Source of the DNA: Flaccisagitta enflata
Lineage: Eukaryota > Chaetognatha > Sagittoidea > Aphragmophora
Direction of reading: 5' to 3'
DNA length: 64,000 nucleotides
Assembly: GCA_965153355.1 (NCBI GenBank)
Contig: OZ231126.1
Span: 74,834,001-74,898,000 of the forward strand
Part shown: positions 12,482 to 31,028 of the stretch, piece by piece
Position numbering within the stretch: the first letter of the stretch is position 1
Layout of the letters: each line of letters begins with the position of its first letter
The notes under the pieces: generated by a model
The model's input: only the letters and a program-made list of their open reading frames with translations
What the model was told of the DNA's origin: nothing
Databases searched by the model: none
Translations under genes and position numbers: made by a program

Positions 12482-12680
12482 AAACAGGGCCTGACACAAC
12501 GGCTACCCATGTCGCGTGCGAGTGGGCAGTGATAAAATAGGCTTACCAAGCAGTTGGGCAGGAAGCAAAAACGCCTGTAAAGATCAAAAAAAGCAAATTG
12601 GTTCCCACTAACTGAAAGACCGACCAACCAACCAACCGACAGACAAAGCAGGTTATGGAGCTGCACGTTTGCTACTAAAG
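12482..12680 (-). mobile_element. Family A element, old copy
   Basis: CAGGGCCTGACACAACGGCT, GTCGCGTGCGAGTGGGCAGT and the ACCGACCAACCAACCAACCG core are recognisable on the plus strand. The terminal hairpin is decayed to GCTACTAAAGAC. Confidence 0.65.
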
Positions 12681-12749
12681 ACCGCGCTAGGCGTGGCTAA
12701 ATTCAAATAAGGAGTCCTATTGTTTTCTCATTGAATTTCATTTGGTCTC

Positions 12750-13370
12750 GCCACGTCAAACTGTGTCACGCTGTTACCGATTTTCAAATCTGCGTTAAGT
12801 TGCCTCATGCCGCGTTACATTTTGCCATAGTTGCGATGCGCTGCGTCAAGGCAAGCCATGCTGTGGCGTCACGCCATATTGTAAACGCTGTGTGCGAAGG
12901 CCATCACGGATTTGTCATGCGATGGAATGTTATTCTTAAAGCTTATAAGCTCTTTTTTATGCCCAAAGTCCCTTACATGCGAGTGACACGACACCTCCAT
13001 GATATCGCCCTACTCGACGCATCATACTGTCGCGTTAGCGTTAAGCTGTGTTCAACGTCGTCAGTCGTCACACGTTACAATTAACACTCTACACTCTGTG
13101 GGAATATATTTGTGGCAAAAAACCGCGATACGTTCATTTCTGTCACCTCAAACGTATGACATTTTCTCGCGTGACAAAAATACGCATGACGTGTCACGCT
13201 AACGTCCTGCGTCACAACGGTACGCGTCAAGCTAACGTCCTGCGTTATAACGGCACGCGTCACGCTAACGTACTGCCTTACAACGGCACGCGTCACGCTA
13301 ACGTACTGCGTTACAACGGCACGCGTCACGCTTACGTAGTGCATTGCAAACGTGAGACGCGTCTTCTATA
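12750..13370. repeat. CGTCACGCT-rich region with a 33-bp minisatellite
   Basis: 13190-13345 holds about five copies of a 33-bp unit containing CGCGTCACGCTAACGTACTG and CGTTACAACGGCA. Upstream to about 12750, similar CGTCACGC/GTTAC words occur without strict period. Open frames on both strands reflect the multiple-of-3 unit and are not called genes. Confidence 0.75.
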
Positions 13371-13440
13371 ATTCTACGTATTTCCGTTTTGGCAGAGCGC
13401 GTGACCGCGCGTCGTCGCTTGCGTACCAATGCGCGACTGG

Positions 13441-13443
<3 letters not shown>

Positions 13444-13520
<77 letters not shown>
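13444..13520. repeat. (CT)n microsatellite
   Basis: About 75 bp of CT repeats. Confidence 0.97.
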
Positions 13521-13521
<1 letters not shown>

Positions 13522-13612
13522 ATCTCTTATAAGTTATTCGCGCCACATTCACTTTGCATTTTACTTGGTCATATTCTTTCACATGCTTTTTGTTGGTCAG
13601 TCTGTTGTTCAG

Positions 13613-13791
13613 TTTTTAGTTGCGGACACGTAACTCTATAGGAGCATTTGTCCGTCCATTGGTCCGTTGGTCCGTCGGTCCATCGGTCCGTCGGTCCGTC
13701 GGTCTGTGACCACGAGTCGAAAAGTGTGAAAACGCGCATTTCCGCCCCTGCCCACCCGCCTCATGGTATTGGCCGTGTATCCGGCCTTGTT
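13613..13791 (+). mobile_element. Family A element (subfamily A1, expanded core)
   Basis: It starts TTTTAGTTGCGGACACGTAA and has a long GTCCGTTGGTCCGTCGGTCC core (about 70 bp, compared with about 30 bp at 3702-3852). It then carries GAAAACGCGCATTTCCGCCC and ends GGCCGTGTATCCGGCCTTGT. The core behaves as an expandable tetranucleotide array. Confidence 0.88.
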
Positions 13792-13928
13792 ATCTTTCTT
13801 TAAGTGATCGTTTGTTGTTCAGCCTTTCAGTCAGTTTAATCTGTCAGTAATTCCTCTTATTTTCACTTCATCACTCCAACTTTCCTCGTGGAAATTACAC
13901 CGGCGTGAGTACATTCGAGGAAATCTTT

Positions 13929-14043
13929 CATTTTTAGTCGCGTGCTACGGGGCTATATAAGCTACATAAGCTATATAAGCCACTTTTTGGTTTGTCCGTC
14001 GGTCCGCCGGTCCGTTGATCCCTTGGTCCGTCCGTCACAAATC
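13929..14043 (+). mobile_element. Family A element, 5' half
   Basis: TTTTTAGTCGCGTGCTACGG, then three AAGCTATATAAGCYAC-like repeats and a GTCCGTCGGTCCGCCGG core. The 3' half is absent. Confidence 0.65.
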
Positions 14044-14341
14044 ACTTTAAAGGTGTTTTTTTTTTTTTGCGTTTTTTTTACACTTTTGAAAATGAGAGAA
14101 TACACATGGAGGTAACGACCGCTAATTCAAGGGTTATTTTAAAAATTCCAGCTTGACTGCCTGTTTGTCTGTTTGACCTTTTGTGAAAATGTCAATGCAC
14201 GCGAATTAGGTCTAATGACCTTGTTTTGTATCTACAAAAAAGGATCTTTTAATTCCGTCTTTCCGTTTTCATGAACCTAATTTAATTCTAATTCACATTT
14301 TTAACACAATATTCAAATACTGTATCTTTATTTTGTTGTGT

Positions 14342-14499
14342 ATTTTTAGCCACGGACACGCGACTCGTTGTGTCATGTTGTGTCGTTGTGTCGTGTCAGT
14401 CGGTCAGTCGGTCTGTCATTTGGTTGGTCCCACACGTTTCTTTTTTTTCCCCGCTCTTGGCCACCCGTCCGCCACTGGGGGGAGTGTATAAGGACTTGA
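14342..14499 (+). mobile_element. Family A element, diverged
   Basis: ATTTTTAGCCACGGACACGC at the start, GTCAGTCGGTCAGTCGGTCT core, and GTCCGCCACTGGGGGGAGTG near the 3' end. The subterminal pair has changed together: GCCACGG on one side and CCGCCACTGG on the other. Confidence 0.75.
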
Positions 14500-14523
14500 T
14501 CATTTTCTTCTTGTTTTCATTTT

Positions 14524-14725
14524 GTTAGTTGCAGATTCGCAACACTAAAAGAGGCTTTGTCCGTCCGTTGGTCTGTCTGTGGTCCATCCTTCAGTCTGTC
14601 TATTGGTCCATTGGTCCGTGGATACAAGTCGAGAAGTGAGAAAACATTTTAGATACTTTTTTGTGTATGGGTGTGGGGTGTGGATGGGGGATGGACGCCC
14701 CTGCCCACCCGTCCGCAACGATATT
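14524..14725 (+). mobile_element. Family A element (A1-like)
   Basis: GTTAGTTGCAGATTCGCAAC, GAGGCTTTGTCCGTCCGTTG, a variable GTCC/GTCT core, GCCCCTGCCCACCCGTCCGC and AACGATATTG. The final TATCCGGCC hairpin is lost. Confidence 0.7.
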
Positions 14726-15006
14726 GTGACCCCGCGTCACTTGTTTCTTCCATTTCTTATTCTCACTCGGAGAGCATTACTTTTGTGCTGCAAACGTTTT
14801 AATCGTCATCAATAAAACAAGCCCGACCGGGCAACAATGCGTCCGGGCTGTGTCTCAGCGTGTACTGATCATGTGACATATGTATGGAGAGCCAGATGGA
14901 CAAACAGACGGGTGAAAAGACTCAAAACATGTTGGTTGATCATTTGTTTCAGTGTAGGATCCCACCGTGGCCAAAAACAGCCGAGAAACGCGTTTTTTGC
15001 ACAGGC

Positions 15007-15067
15007 GTGAAGGACGGACCGACGGACGGACCGACGGACGGACCGACGGACGGACAGACGGACGCAT
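15007..15067 (-). repeat. (GGACCGAC)n core-like array
   Basis: Eight-base units GGACGGAC/CGAC repeat about seven times. They resemble the tetranucleotide core of family A without its ends, and are either a remnant of an element or an expansion seeded by one. Confidence 0.6.
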
Positions 15068-15254
15068 CCAAAAATAAAACCGATTTTTTTACAAACAAGC
15101 ACAAGAAAAAAAAAACGAAAATAACCGGCAAGACGGAGGGACCTTTTTGTTGCTCGTTTGGAGTGATGCAAGGAGCCCATTTTATATCATCGGCTTTTGA
15201 GATGGCATCAAGCCAATATGCCATTTAGAAAATTTCTCAATAAAGAATCCTGAC

Positions 15255-15995
15255 GATTTATGACATCTTCTTGCTGGAGGTTGACATGAATAAAGCTGAC
15301 GGTCGAGGGCGGTTCCTTGCAACAGCAAACGAGATAAACATGACAAATGTACTTAGTGGAAGACAAAGAGAGACAATGGAAAGACAACAGCGAATGACAG
15401 CCGCGAGGAGCGCCTTGCAATGGCAAAGAAGACAAATTTGACAACTGCACTTGGTGGAAGACAATGAGAGATGACAACTGAGAAGAGTGAATGACAGCCG
15501 CAAGGCGTGCTTTGCAAAGAAGAAAAACTTGACAACTGCACTTGGTGGAAGACAATGAAAGATAACGACTGATAACAGCAAATGACAGCCGCAAGGCGTG
15601 CCTTGCAATGGCAAAGAAGGAAATTTTGACAACTGCACTTGGTGGAAGAAAATGAAAGATAACGACTGACAAAAGCAAATGACAGCGGCGAATAGTGCCG
15701 TGCAATGGCAAAGAAGAAAAACTTGACAAATGCACTTGGTGGAAGACAATGAGAGATAACGACAGACAACAGCGAATGACAGATGCGAGTAGAACCCTCA
15801 AATGGCTAACAGCATAAACGTGACAACTGCGCTCAGCGGAAGACAAAGATAGACAATAACTGACATCAGCAGATAACAGTACCAATTAGTGCCTCACACT
15901 GGAAAGCAGCATAAACTTGACAACTGCGATTTGCGAATAAAAACCGCGGGTAGTGCCTCACAACTGCTGTCAGCAGAGAATGACATAAACCTGAC
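15255..15995. repeat. Minisatellite of about 97 bp, 6-7 copies
   Basis: CACTTGGTGGAAGACAATGA recurs at about 15350, 15447, 15540, 15638, 15734 and 15829. Between recurrences are GACAGCCGCAAGGCGTGC and TTGCAATGGCAAAGAAG. Minus-strand open frames of 140-225 codons here are repeat translations with no known domain. Confidence 0.88.
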
Positions 15996-16435
15996 AACCG
16001 CGGGCAGCGATGGACATAAAGATAGCATCACCAGACAACCATATTTCGGATTCTCCTTCACTCCCGCCGCGAAAGGAAAGGCGATTTAGTCTCTTTTTTT
16101 TTCATCGCTTGATGCCGTGTTTAAATAACTGGACAGTTAAACCTTCTATCAGTCTGCTGGTCCGTCGATCTGTCTGTTGGGACCAACTTTAGACCGAGTT
16201 AAGCTGGATATTCTTTGTTTATCTCTCCGTTAGGCGTGTCTATCAACGTGTAATTAGACATCTATGAATACGCTTAGACAGCTTAGTTACTTTCAAAAAA
16301 CTCAGCATCTTCAGTTAGTCCATTTGTTTGATGCACCTGTAACCTTCACTTTTTGGTTAAAACACATCTCAGTCCGTCGATCTGAATCACTTGAGTGACT
16401 AGTAATGGGATGAGCGCGCGAGCGCCACACACGCA

Positions 16436-16646
<211 letters not shown>

Positions 16647-17130
16647 ACTTACCTGTTGTATGGAGAAATTCATGAATGTAGCAAAATGAAAAAGGGAAAA
16701 GAAGGGAAATAAGACATTATTTCTTATGTACTTTTTACGACAAAAGATGTCTAAAAGAAGTGATGTACACCTGTCAACGTCCCTCGGTTCGTCAGTCAGT
16801 TGTTCGGTCATGCCTTTCTCCGACGATCAACACGTATTTGGCCTTATATCTACATGAACACGAAAAACATTTTGAATGGCTCTGTAGAGTGCCTCTTTTT
16901 TCTGCGGGTCCGTCTGTGCGTCATTCTGTTCGTCTTTCTGCTTCTCGAATTATCTTGATAAGTTTTTCTACGCGACTAAGTCGTGTCGCTGACAACTGAT
17001 CGCGTCAAGATGGTTAGAGGGAAAATCTCAAAATTGTTCTGTAACTTCCATAATGACAGTTCACCTACAATATAATGACGTCTTCTGTTGTAACATTTTA
17101 ACGACATAGAATAACTTAATTTCATTTCAG

Positions 17131-17502
17131 AGAAGAGGAAACAGTCGATGTTTACATTCATATTCAAGACTACTTCTCGGTCGTCCATCAAAATCGCCGC
17201 AAAAGGAAATATCGAAACGCAACGATGGCGAAAAGAACGACCACACCCTTCCTCCCACATTCCACAGCGAACCACAGACTAACATCCTCGCCCCTTGCAA
17301 CACAACCCTCGATGCCCCACGAACAAAAGTCACAGTTCTCCATCAACCCTTCCCAGCGCCGCCCCTTCGCCTCCTCTTCCTCCTTTTCCTCCTTTACATC
17401 GTCGCCACCAACATCCTCAAAATCGCCATCGGCTCGAAAACGAAAGAAAAAGGGTAGATTCTTTCTGACGACAACAACCACGACAACGACGATGACGACG
17501 AC

Positions 17503-17545
<43 letters not shown>
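17131..17545 (+). other. Open 5' extension preceded by an acceptor-like AG
   Basis: TTAATTTCATTTCAG ends at 17130, a fair splice acceptor. From there the frame stays open into the receptor ORF, including an Arg/Lys-rich patch and (ACG)n-coded Thr. It may be 5' UTR, or part of an exon joined to an upstream exon. Confidence 0.4.
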
Positions 17546-25145
<7,600 letters not shown>

Positions 25146-25156
25146 GTGAGAGAAAG

Positions 25157-25157
<1 letters not shown>

Positions 25158-25229
<72 letters not shown>

Positions 25230-25302
25230 AAACCTGTCGTACGATCGCATTAGATGGAGAGCTAGCACTAGAGACAAGTAGGATAATTCCGACGAGGAAC
25301 AA

Positions 25303-25381
<79 letters not shown>
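25158..25381. repeat. Two (GA)n arrays at the 5' end of intron 1
   Basis: Arrays of about 68 and 74 nt are separated by 81 nt of unique sequence. Read through, they would add Arg-Glu repeats to the ORF up to a stop at 25382; I regard them as intronic. Confidence 0.9.
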
Positions 25382-25384
<3 letters not shown>

Positions 25385-25980
25385 TTGGATAATTGGATAA
25401 TTGGTGTAATGTCCTTACAAATGGTGGCATTTGGTACAATTGGTAAATGTACATGGACATGACATTGCATTGGTTCGTCACAGAGAGAGAGAGAGAGAGA
25501 CACATACACACACAGACAGACAGACAGAGAGAGAGAGAGTAGCTAGCGAGACAACCAAAGGCAATGAGAGAGAAAAAAATGGTCTAACTAGAAACTCAAC
25601 CGCCAGGAAAGGCAGTGATAATCAAATTAGAATACACGTGAGAAAAAACACATCAAATGATGATATATTCATCATTCCCAATTCGTAACTATGTACAAAG
25701 TGGTCATTTTGTTACGCGACAAAACTCTAAAAAGTGAAAAGAATCCCAGGTGGAAATGTTTTTTTTTGTTTTCCTTTTTTTTTTTCAGTTCGGTTGGCGT
25801 TGGTGCTTAGCTTGTCTTGGTCTATTTATCACACCAATATCACGGTGTCACTTTATTCATGTTTACCTTTGTTTTTGTCTTTCTTTATCTAAGTCTTTCA
25901 TTCTCTCCATATTCGACACCTGGTAAAATGGTACCAGTGCCCAACTTTTGGCGCCACCCTCACTCCCACTCTCTTCCAAC

Positions 25981-25983
<3 letters not shown>

Positions 25984-26065
<82 letters not shown>
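25984..26065. repeat. (CT)n microsatellite in intron 1
   Basis: About 80 bp of CT repeats ending in CAACTGAGCC. No exon is evident after it. Confidence 0.96.
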
Positions 26066-26068
<3 letters not shown>

Positions 26069-26794
26069 TGAGCCTCTACCCCTTCTAGTTACCATGCTTA
26101 CACCTCCATTCCGATATGATACGAGGGCGTGAAGCACATGACAAAGTTGGCAGCCATGGTTGAATCAATAACACGCACACACATGACCGCGAAAACAAGA
26201 GTAAACCATCGCGGAAAAAGGCCGTTGGCAATCAAAGACAGAGCTAAGGCCAACGCGATGAACATGTTTTCAGGCCATTGCGCGCACATGCACTTGGGAA
26301 AGCGCGCATTTGTACACAAAGGCCAAAATGCACGTGAATTTAGGTCAATGAGGCACGCACACTCTAGACTCATAGCATGCTGGTGCAACATTTACATGCA
26401 CTTAGAGTAACGTGCATCATGAAAGTCGTGGTAGTTCAGACATGTTACTTTTTACGCACATAAAAGCAGCTGGCACGCTTAACTCAATGAAGCTTCACTC
26501 TTCGCAGCTCGCACGCATATGCCTGCAGCCTCTTTTAACAAACAGGGCAGCTTGCAGACGTTTTCAGGGCAACACACACTTGCACTGATGTTCGCACACT
26601 CTTTCGGACGGCTCTTTAGCGCCCTGATGGCACTTTAATTTTCCACCTTTAAAAGGCACTTATATCCACCCTCTAAGCACCAGGCAGCTCAAACTCACAG
26701 CAGCTCGCGCACGCATTGTACAAAAAGCAGCGCCGCGAGTTACGACGTTCGCGGATATACAAAATAAAAGCGCGAGAAAGAAAACAAATGAACC

Positions 26795-27105
26795 TCGTAT
26801 TTCACATCAAAACGGGAGAAGAGTTGGATGAAGAGACAAAGATAGAGACATGAGAAATAAAAGCGCATGAGACAAAGATAGAGACATGAGAAATAAAAGC
26901 GGATGAGACAAAGATAGAGACATGAGAAATAAAAGCGCATGAGACGAAGATAGAGACATGAGAAATAAAAGCGCATGAGACAAAGATAGAGACATGAGAA
27001 ATAAAAGCGGATGAGACAAACATAGAGATATGAGAAATAAAGGCACATGAGACGAAGATAGAGACATACGAATGAGTCGTATTTCACATCGTAAACGGAA
27101 GAGGA
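26795..27105. repeat. 36-bp minisatellite, about 6-7 copies
   Basis: The unit contains GAGACAAAGATAGAGACATG and AGAAATAAAAGCGCAT. The array is bracketed by two copies of a GTATTTCACATC ... AACGG(G)AGA(A)GAGTTGG phrase. Confidence 0.9.
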
Positions 27106-27897
27106 GTTGGAACGAGAAGCTAACGATAATTTATCTAAACATTTTATACACATAACTGAACTCTCAGTGGGGAAGAAAAAGGGAAAGCCACTAGTATTCC
27201 CATGCGTGAGACAGGATTTAGCGAAACACTTTGACGTGTACATAAAGAAACTTGCCTCGTAGATACTTCGTCTTGATATCTCGGCAATGATTTAAAAGTC
27301 TATAGAGGCAAACTATGAGCTCTAAAATGGCAGTTAGTTTATAAACTACCACGAACTCGACCCATCAGACCATGCAGTTGAGTCGAGTTGTACAGAGATA
27401 CTTTATCCAACTTTTTCCGGTTGCGTTTAAGCGACTGTATAGATGTGTTGGTCGCTCCATCTGCCACTGCTCTTCCAATCGCGACTTTCAAAGACGAGGT
27501 TCAAAAGAAATAGAAATGGAATTTTCAGGCAGTTTTTTACCCAAATTTTCTTTTTTAGATTAGTTCACTTTGAAGGAAGAATCATTTGGAGAAACAATTT
27601 GTAAATGTTTTTACTTGTTAAGAGTTTGTGAAAATGTTAAAACAAAAAGTTTGTCAAACAAATTCTCTCACCAGTTTTGCTCATTTCCTCTTTATACACA
27701 TGTCACAGTGATTTGTAGCCATGCTTTTAAGCACGCGACTGATGCTGGCCGTTTTCGATCTTTGTTTCGCTTATTTCCCATTTTCCCCATGATCATGGTG
27801 CCTTGGGAACTAGACCCTTATGGACCAGTACGTGCCTTGATACCATCATGAGAAGTTCAGAGATTCTGAGCAATGGCAATTTATATACGATTTCAGA

Positions 27898-28096
27898 TTT
27901 TTAGTCGCGTGCACGCGACTCTACAAGCCGCTTTGTCTGTCTGTCGGTCGGTCAGTCGGTTGGTCGGTCAAACTTTACTTTTTTTATGATTTTATTTCTT
28001 TGACCTCACTGCTCCTGCCCAAATAGTCTGGTGACCTCAAATATGGCCCCTGCCCACCCGCACGCGACTGGGGTAGCCGTGTATCCGGCCTTGTTT
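27898..28096 (+). mobile_element. Family A element (subfamily A3, full copy) in intron 1
   Basis: TTTTTAGTCGCGTGCACGCG at the start, GTCTGTCTGTCGGTCGGTCA core, CTCACTGCTCCTGCCCAAAT, CCGCACGCGACTGGGGTAGC and GTGTATCCGGCCTTGTTTT at the end. This is the best A3 representative. Confidence 0.88.
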
Positions 28097-28533
28097 TACT
28101 GTGTCTATGGAAAAAGTACAGTGGATTTTCATCGAAGCGCTCACACTCAAAATTTATGAGGGCTTGATACTCTTCTTCTACTCTATATTTACGATTTATT
28201 CTTGCCCATGTAAACCTATTCATAACATGGTGTAATTTGAGTGACTATGTCTGTACATCAGTTTCAGTGGTGCATGCCTCTCCGTCAGTTGCTTACTCCG
28301 TTCCTCTTCCCAGTTCCCACACATCTCACAACTGTGTTCCAAAAGCATTGAGTCACTGTCAACCGTGAGATCAGAACCAGAACCTATTAGGCTATTAGCG
28401 TGAGATGGTCCGGCAATTTTCAACTTAAGTGGAACACAATGGTTGGCAATCATTCAAACCATTTAAAACCAGTCCTCCCATTAACACAGTGACACACGCA
28501 ACTTTATTCATACCTCTCTCTGTCTCTCTCTTT

Positions 28534-28538
<5 letters not shown>

Positions 28539-28619
<81 letters not shown>

Positions 28620-28635
28620 TTTCACACTCTCGCAG
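28539..28635 (+). promoter_or_regulatory. (CT)n tract serving as polypyrimidine tract and acceptor of exon 2
   Basis: About 72 nt of CT, then TCTCTCTCTTTTCACACTCTCGCAG. The phase-matched exon starts at 28636. The microsatellite supplies the pyrimidine tract. Confidence 0.7.
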
Positions 28636-29317
28636 ACTTCACAGAAAGAGAAATTCCCGATGAAAGCTTCAATCCATCTTCTTTTTCAATTTCCTCGACA
28701 TTGCCTCCTCCTTTGGATGTTAATGCCTCCCTCTTCGCATTCAATGCCTCCCATCACACCTCGAATGCCTCCTATCACACCTCAAATGTCTCCCACCTCA
28801 CCCTCTCGGCCTCCTTTCTCAACTCCAATGCCTCTATACACCCTTCCCCGGCCTCCCTCTCCATATCTCCCGCCTCCCTCCACACCACCTCGCGCCCCTC
28901 CCCCTCCATCTCTTCCATCTCCTCTCACGCCCATTCAAAACTTTCTCAATCTTCTTCTCAATCGTCTTCTCCTCCTTCTCAGTCATCTCCTATCGGAATT
29001 CTCTTGTATAGAATTTCTGGTAGTAATGAAATGGAAAAAGTCTTATCTCAAGTAACATCCTTCTTCTTCTCCTCGTCCTCCTCTTCCTCCATCTCCGCGT
29101 CCTCATCCTCTTCCTCCTCACCACCAGCTCCTCTTCTTTTGGGGGTCGTCGATGCAACTTCTGCGCCATTTTTTTCTTTGGTAGAATCCAAACTTCCAGT
29201 TCTTAATCCGCTTTCGTCAATCCGTCATCCTGACTGCGGCAACGTCGCGCGACAGCAGCAGTCGCAGCAGCAGCAACAACACCAGTCGCAGCAACAGCAA
29301 CGAGCAAACAAACATGG

Positions 29318-29349
<32 letters not shown>

Positions 29350-30929
29350 TAAAACAAACAGCAAAGTCATTCACCTTCGTGCCTCAATCAACGGATTTTC
29401 CGCAAGCGATTGAATCGCTTTTGCAGCAACTGGCTGAGAAAATAAACGCCGGCGATGAGATAAAAGACAATGATGATAATAACAACAACGACAACGACAA
29501 CTCTCAAGTGCCTTTGAATGAAATAGAAAGGAAGGAGGAGGGGATTCATAGTGAAGGAGAGGAGGAAGAGGACGAAGGAGAACCTGTGATGGCGACGACA
29601 CCTTCAATTTTCACACTCGGGACAACATTTATAAGTGAAGCCGACGATATCAATCATCAAATTCCAACACCCTCCGATTCCAGTTCGATATCTCCAACCA
29701 CAACCACTACCTCCTCTTCTTCTTCTTCTTCTTCTTCTTCTTCTTCTTCTTCTTCTTCTTCTTCTTCTTCTTCTTCTTCTTCTTCCCCACATTCTCGCGA
29801 ATCTCCTCGTCTTCCTCCTCTTCACCCACTCAGCCTCAAAGACTTGCGAGTCCCGGGTTTGGAACCGCTCGTCAACCAGGCCAAAGTGCTGGCGGAAGTG
29901 TTGGAGTTGCTTCAATGGAGGCGTTACGACGTGCTACATTCCAACGACGTCGTCAACCGCGTCCTCAACTCGCTGCTCGGCGTCAGCGTCGCCGCCAAAG
30001 CAGCTCGTCAACAGGAAAGAGTTTGCGTCAGAGTGTGGAATTTCGGCGGAGGAGGAGGAGAAGAAGGAGAAGGAAAAAGAGACCACTCAAAATGGATGAA
30101 GGATGATGGAGCTAGCGATATATTTGCGGGAAAACTGTATGATGGCAGTGGGTGGGATACTATAAGTGGACAAAGAGGTGGAAAAGGAGGAAGTGGGGGA
30201 GGAAAAGGAGACGAAGGAGAGGGAGGAAGGGCGGAAAGAGGTGGGTGGAAAACCATTACTGGTCATTTTGACGACGATAAAATCAGTGACCGCGGGGGCG
30301 TCTTACCTCATGTTGATGGTGGTGGTAGTGGAATTGGCTTAAATGACAGAGGCGGCAATGAAAGACGCAAAACGGCTGCTGGCAAAAGCAGACAGTCAGT
30401 AGCAGAAGAAGAGGGAGAGGTGGAAGAAATAGAGGAAGAAGGTGAAGAATTAGAAGAAGAATCAGAAGGAGATAAAGGAAAAGAAGAAGAGGCGATACGA
30501 AAGCTAAGCGCGAAAAATAACACTAACAGCCGAGAAAATGGTCCCAATGGGTCCTTGGAAGAATTTGTTAGAGAATTACTGGACAATGAAAACAGAGGAG
30601 GAAGAGGAGGAGGAGGAGGAGGAGAAACCGGAAGGAGAGAGAAAAGGGGTATAGTTCTTCTGTTAAACGATGCCGATATCAGATCTTTCTTTGAAACTAT
30701 GGCTAAGGTTAAAGGAAAAACTAGAGATGTAAAGGAAGAAAAGGAGGAAGGAAAAGAGCGGGAGGATGGAGAAGAGTCTGATAGGGAAGAAATGGAAGAT
30801 GCTGATGATGGTGAAGAAGGCAAGAGGATATTGACAGAGAATGTTTTCTACGTTGTCTCAGATTTCTCCCAGTTGACTTACTTCGACCAGGGATTGCCAA
30901 AACAACGACAGAAACAACAACAACAACAA

Positions 30930-31028
<99 letters not shown>

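Larger units (their letters stand above)
25146..28635 (+). other. Intron 1 of the receptor gene (GT-AG, phase 1)
   Basis: It begins GTGAGAGAAAG and ends CTCTCGCAG. Exon 1 contributes G and exon 2 contributes AC, giving an Asp codon with both frames open. The 5' end carries (GA)n at 25158-25225 and 25307-25381, and the 3' end carries (CT)n at 28539-28610, so the intron termini are complementary. Inside are another CT array, a 36-bp minisatellite and a family A copy. Confidence 0.75.

Noticed and set aside
15208-15885. Minus-strand frames of 140-225 codons
   Set aside because: They are translations of the 97-bp minisatellite in three phases, with no conserved non-repeat part.
17225-17545. ATG at 17225 as the receptor start
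   Set aside because: It is in frame, but it would place the signal-peptide-like segment more than 100 residues inside the protein. I kept it only as an alternative.
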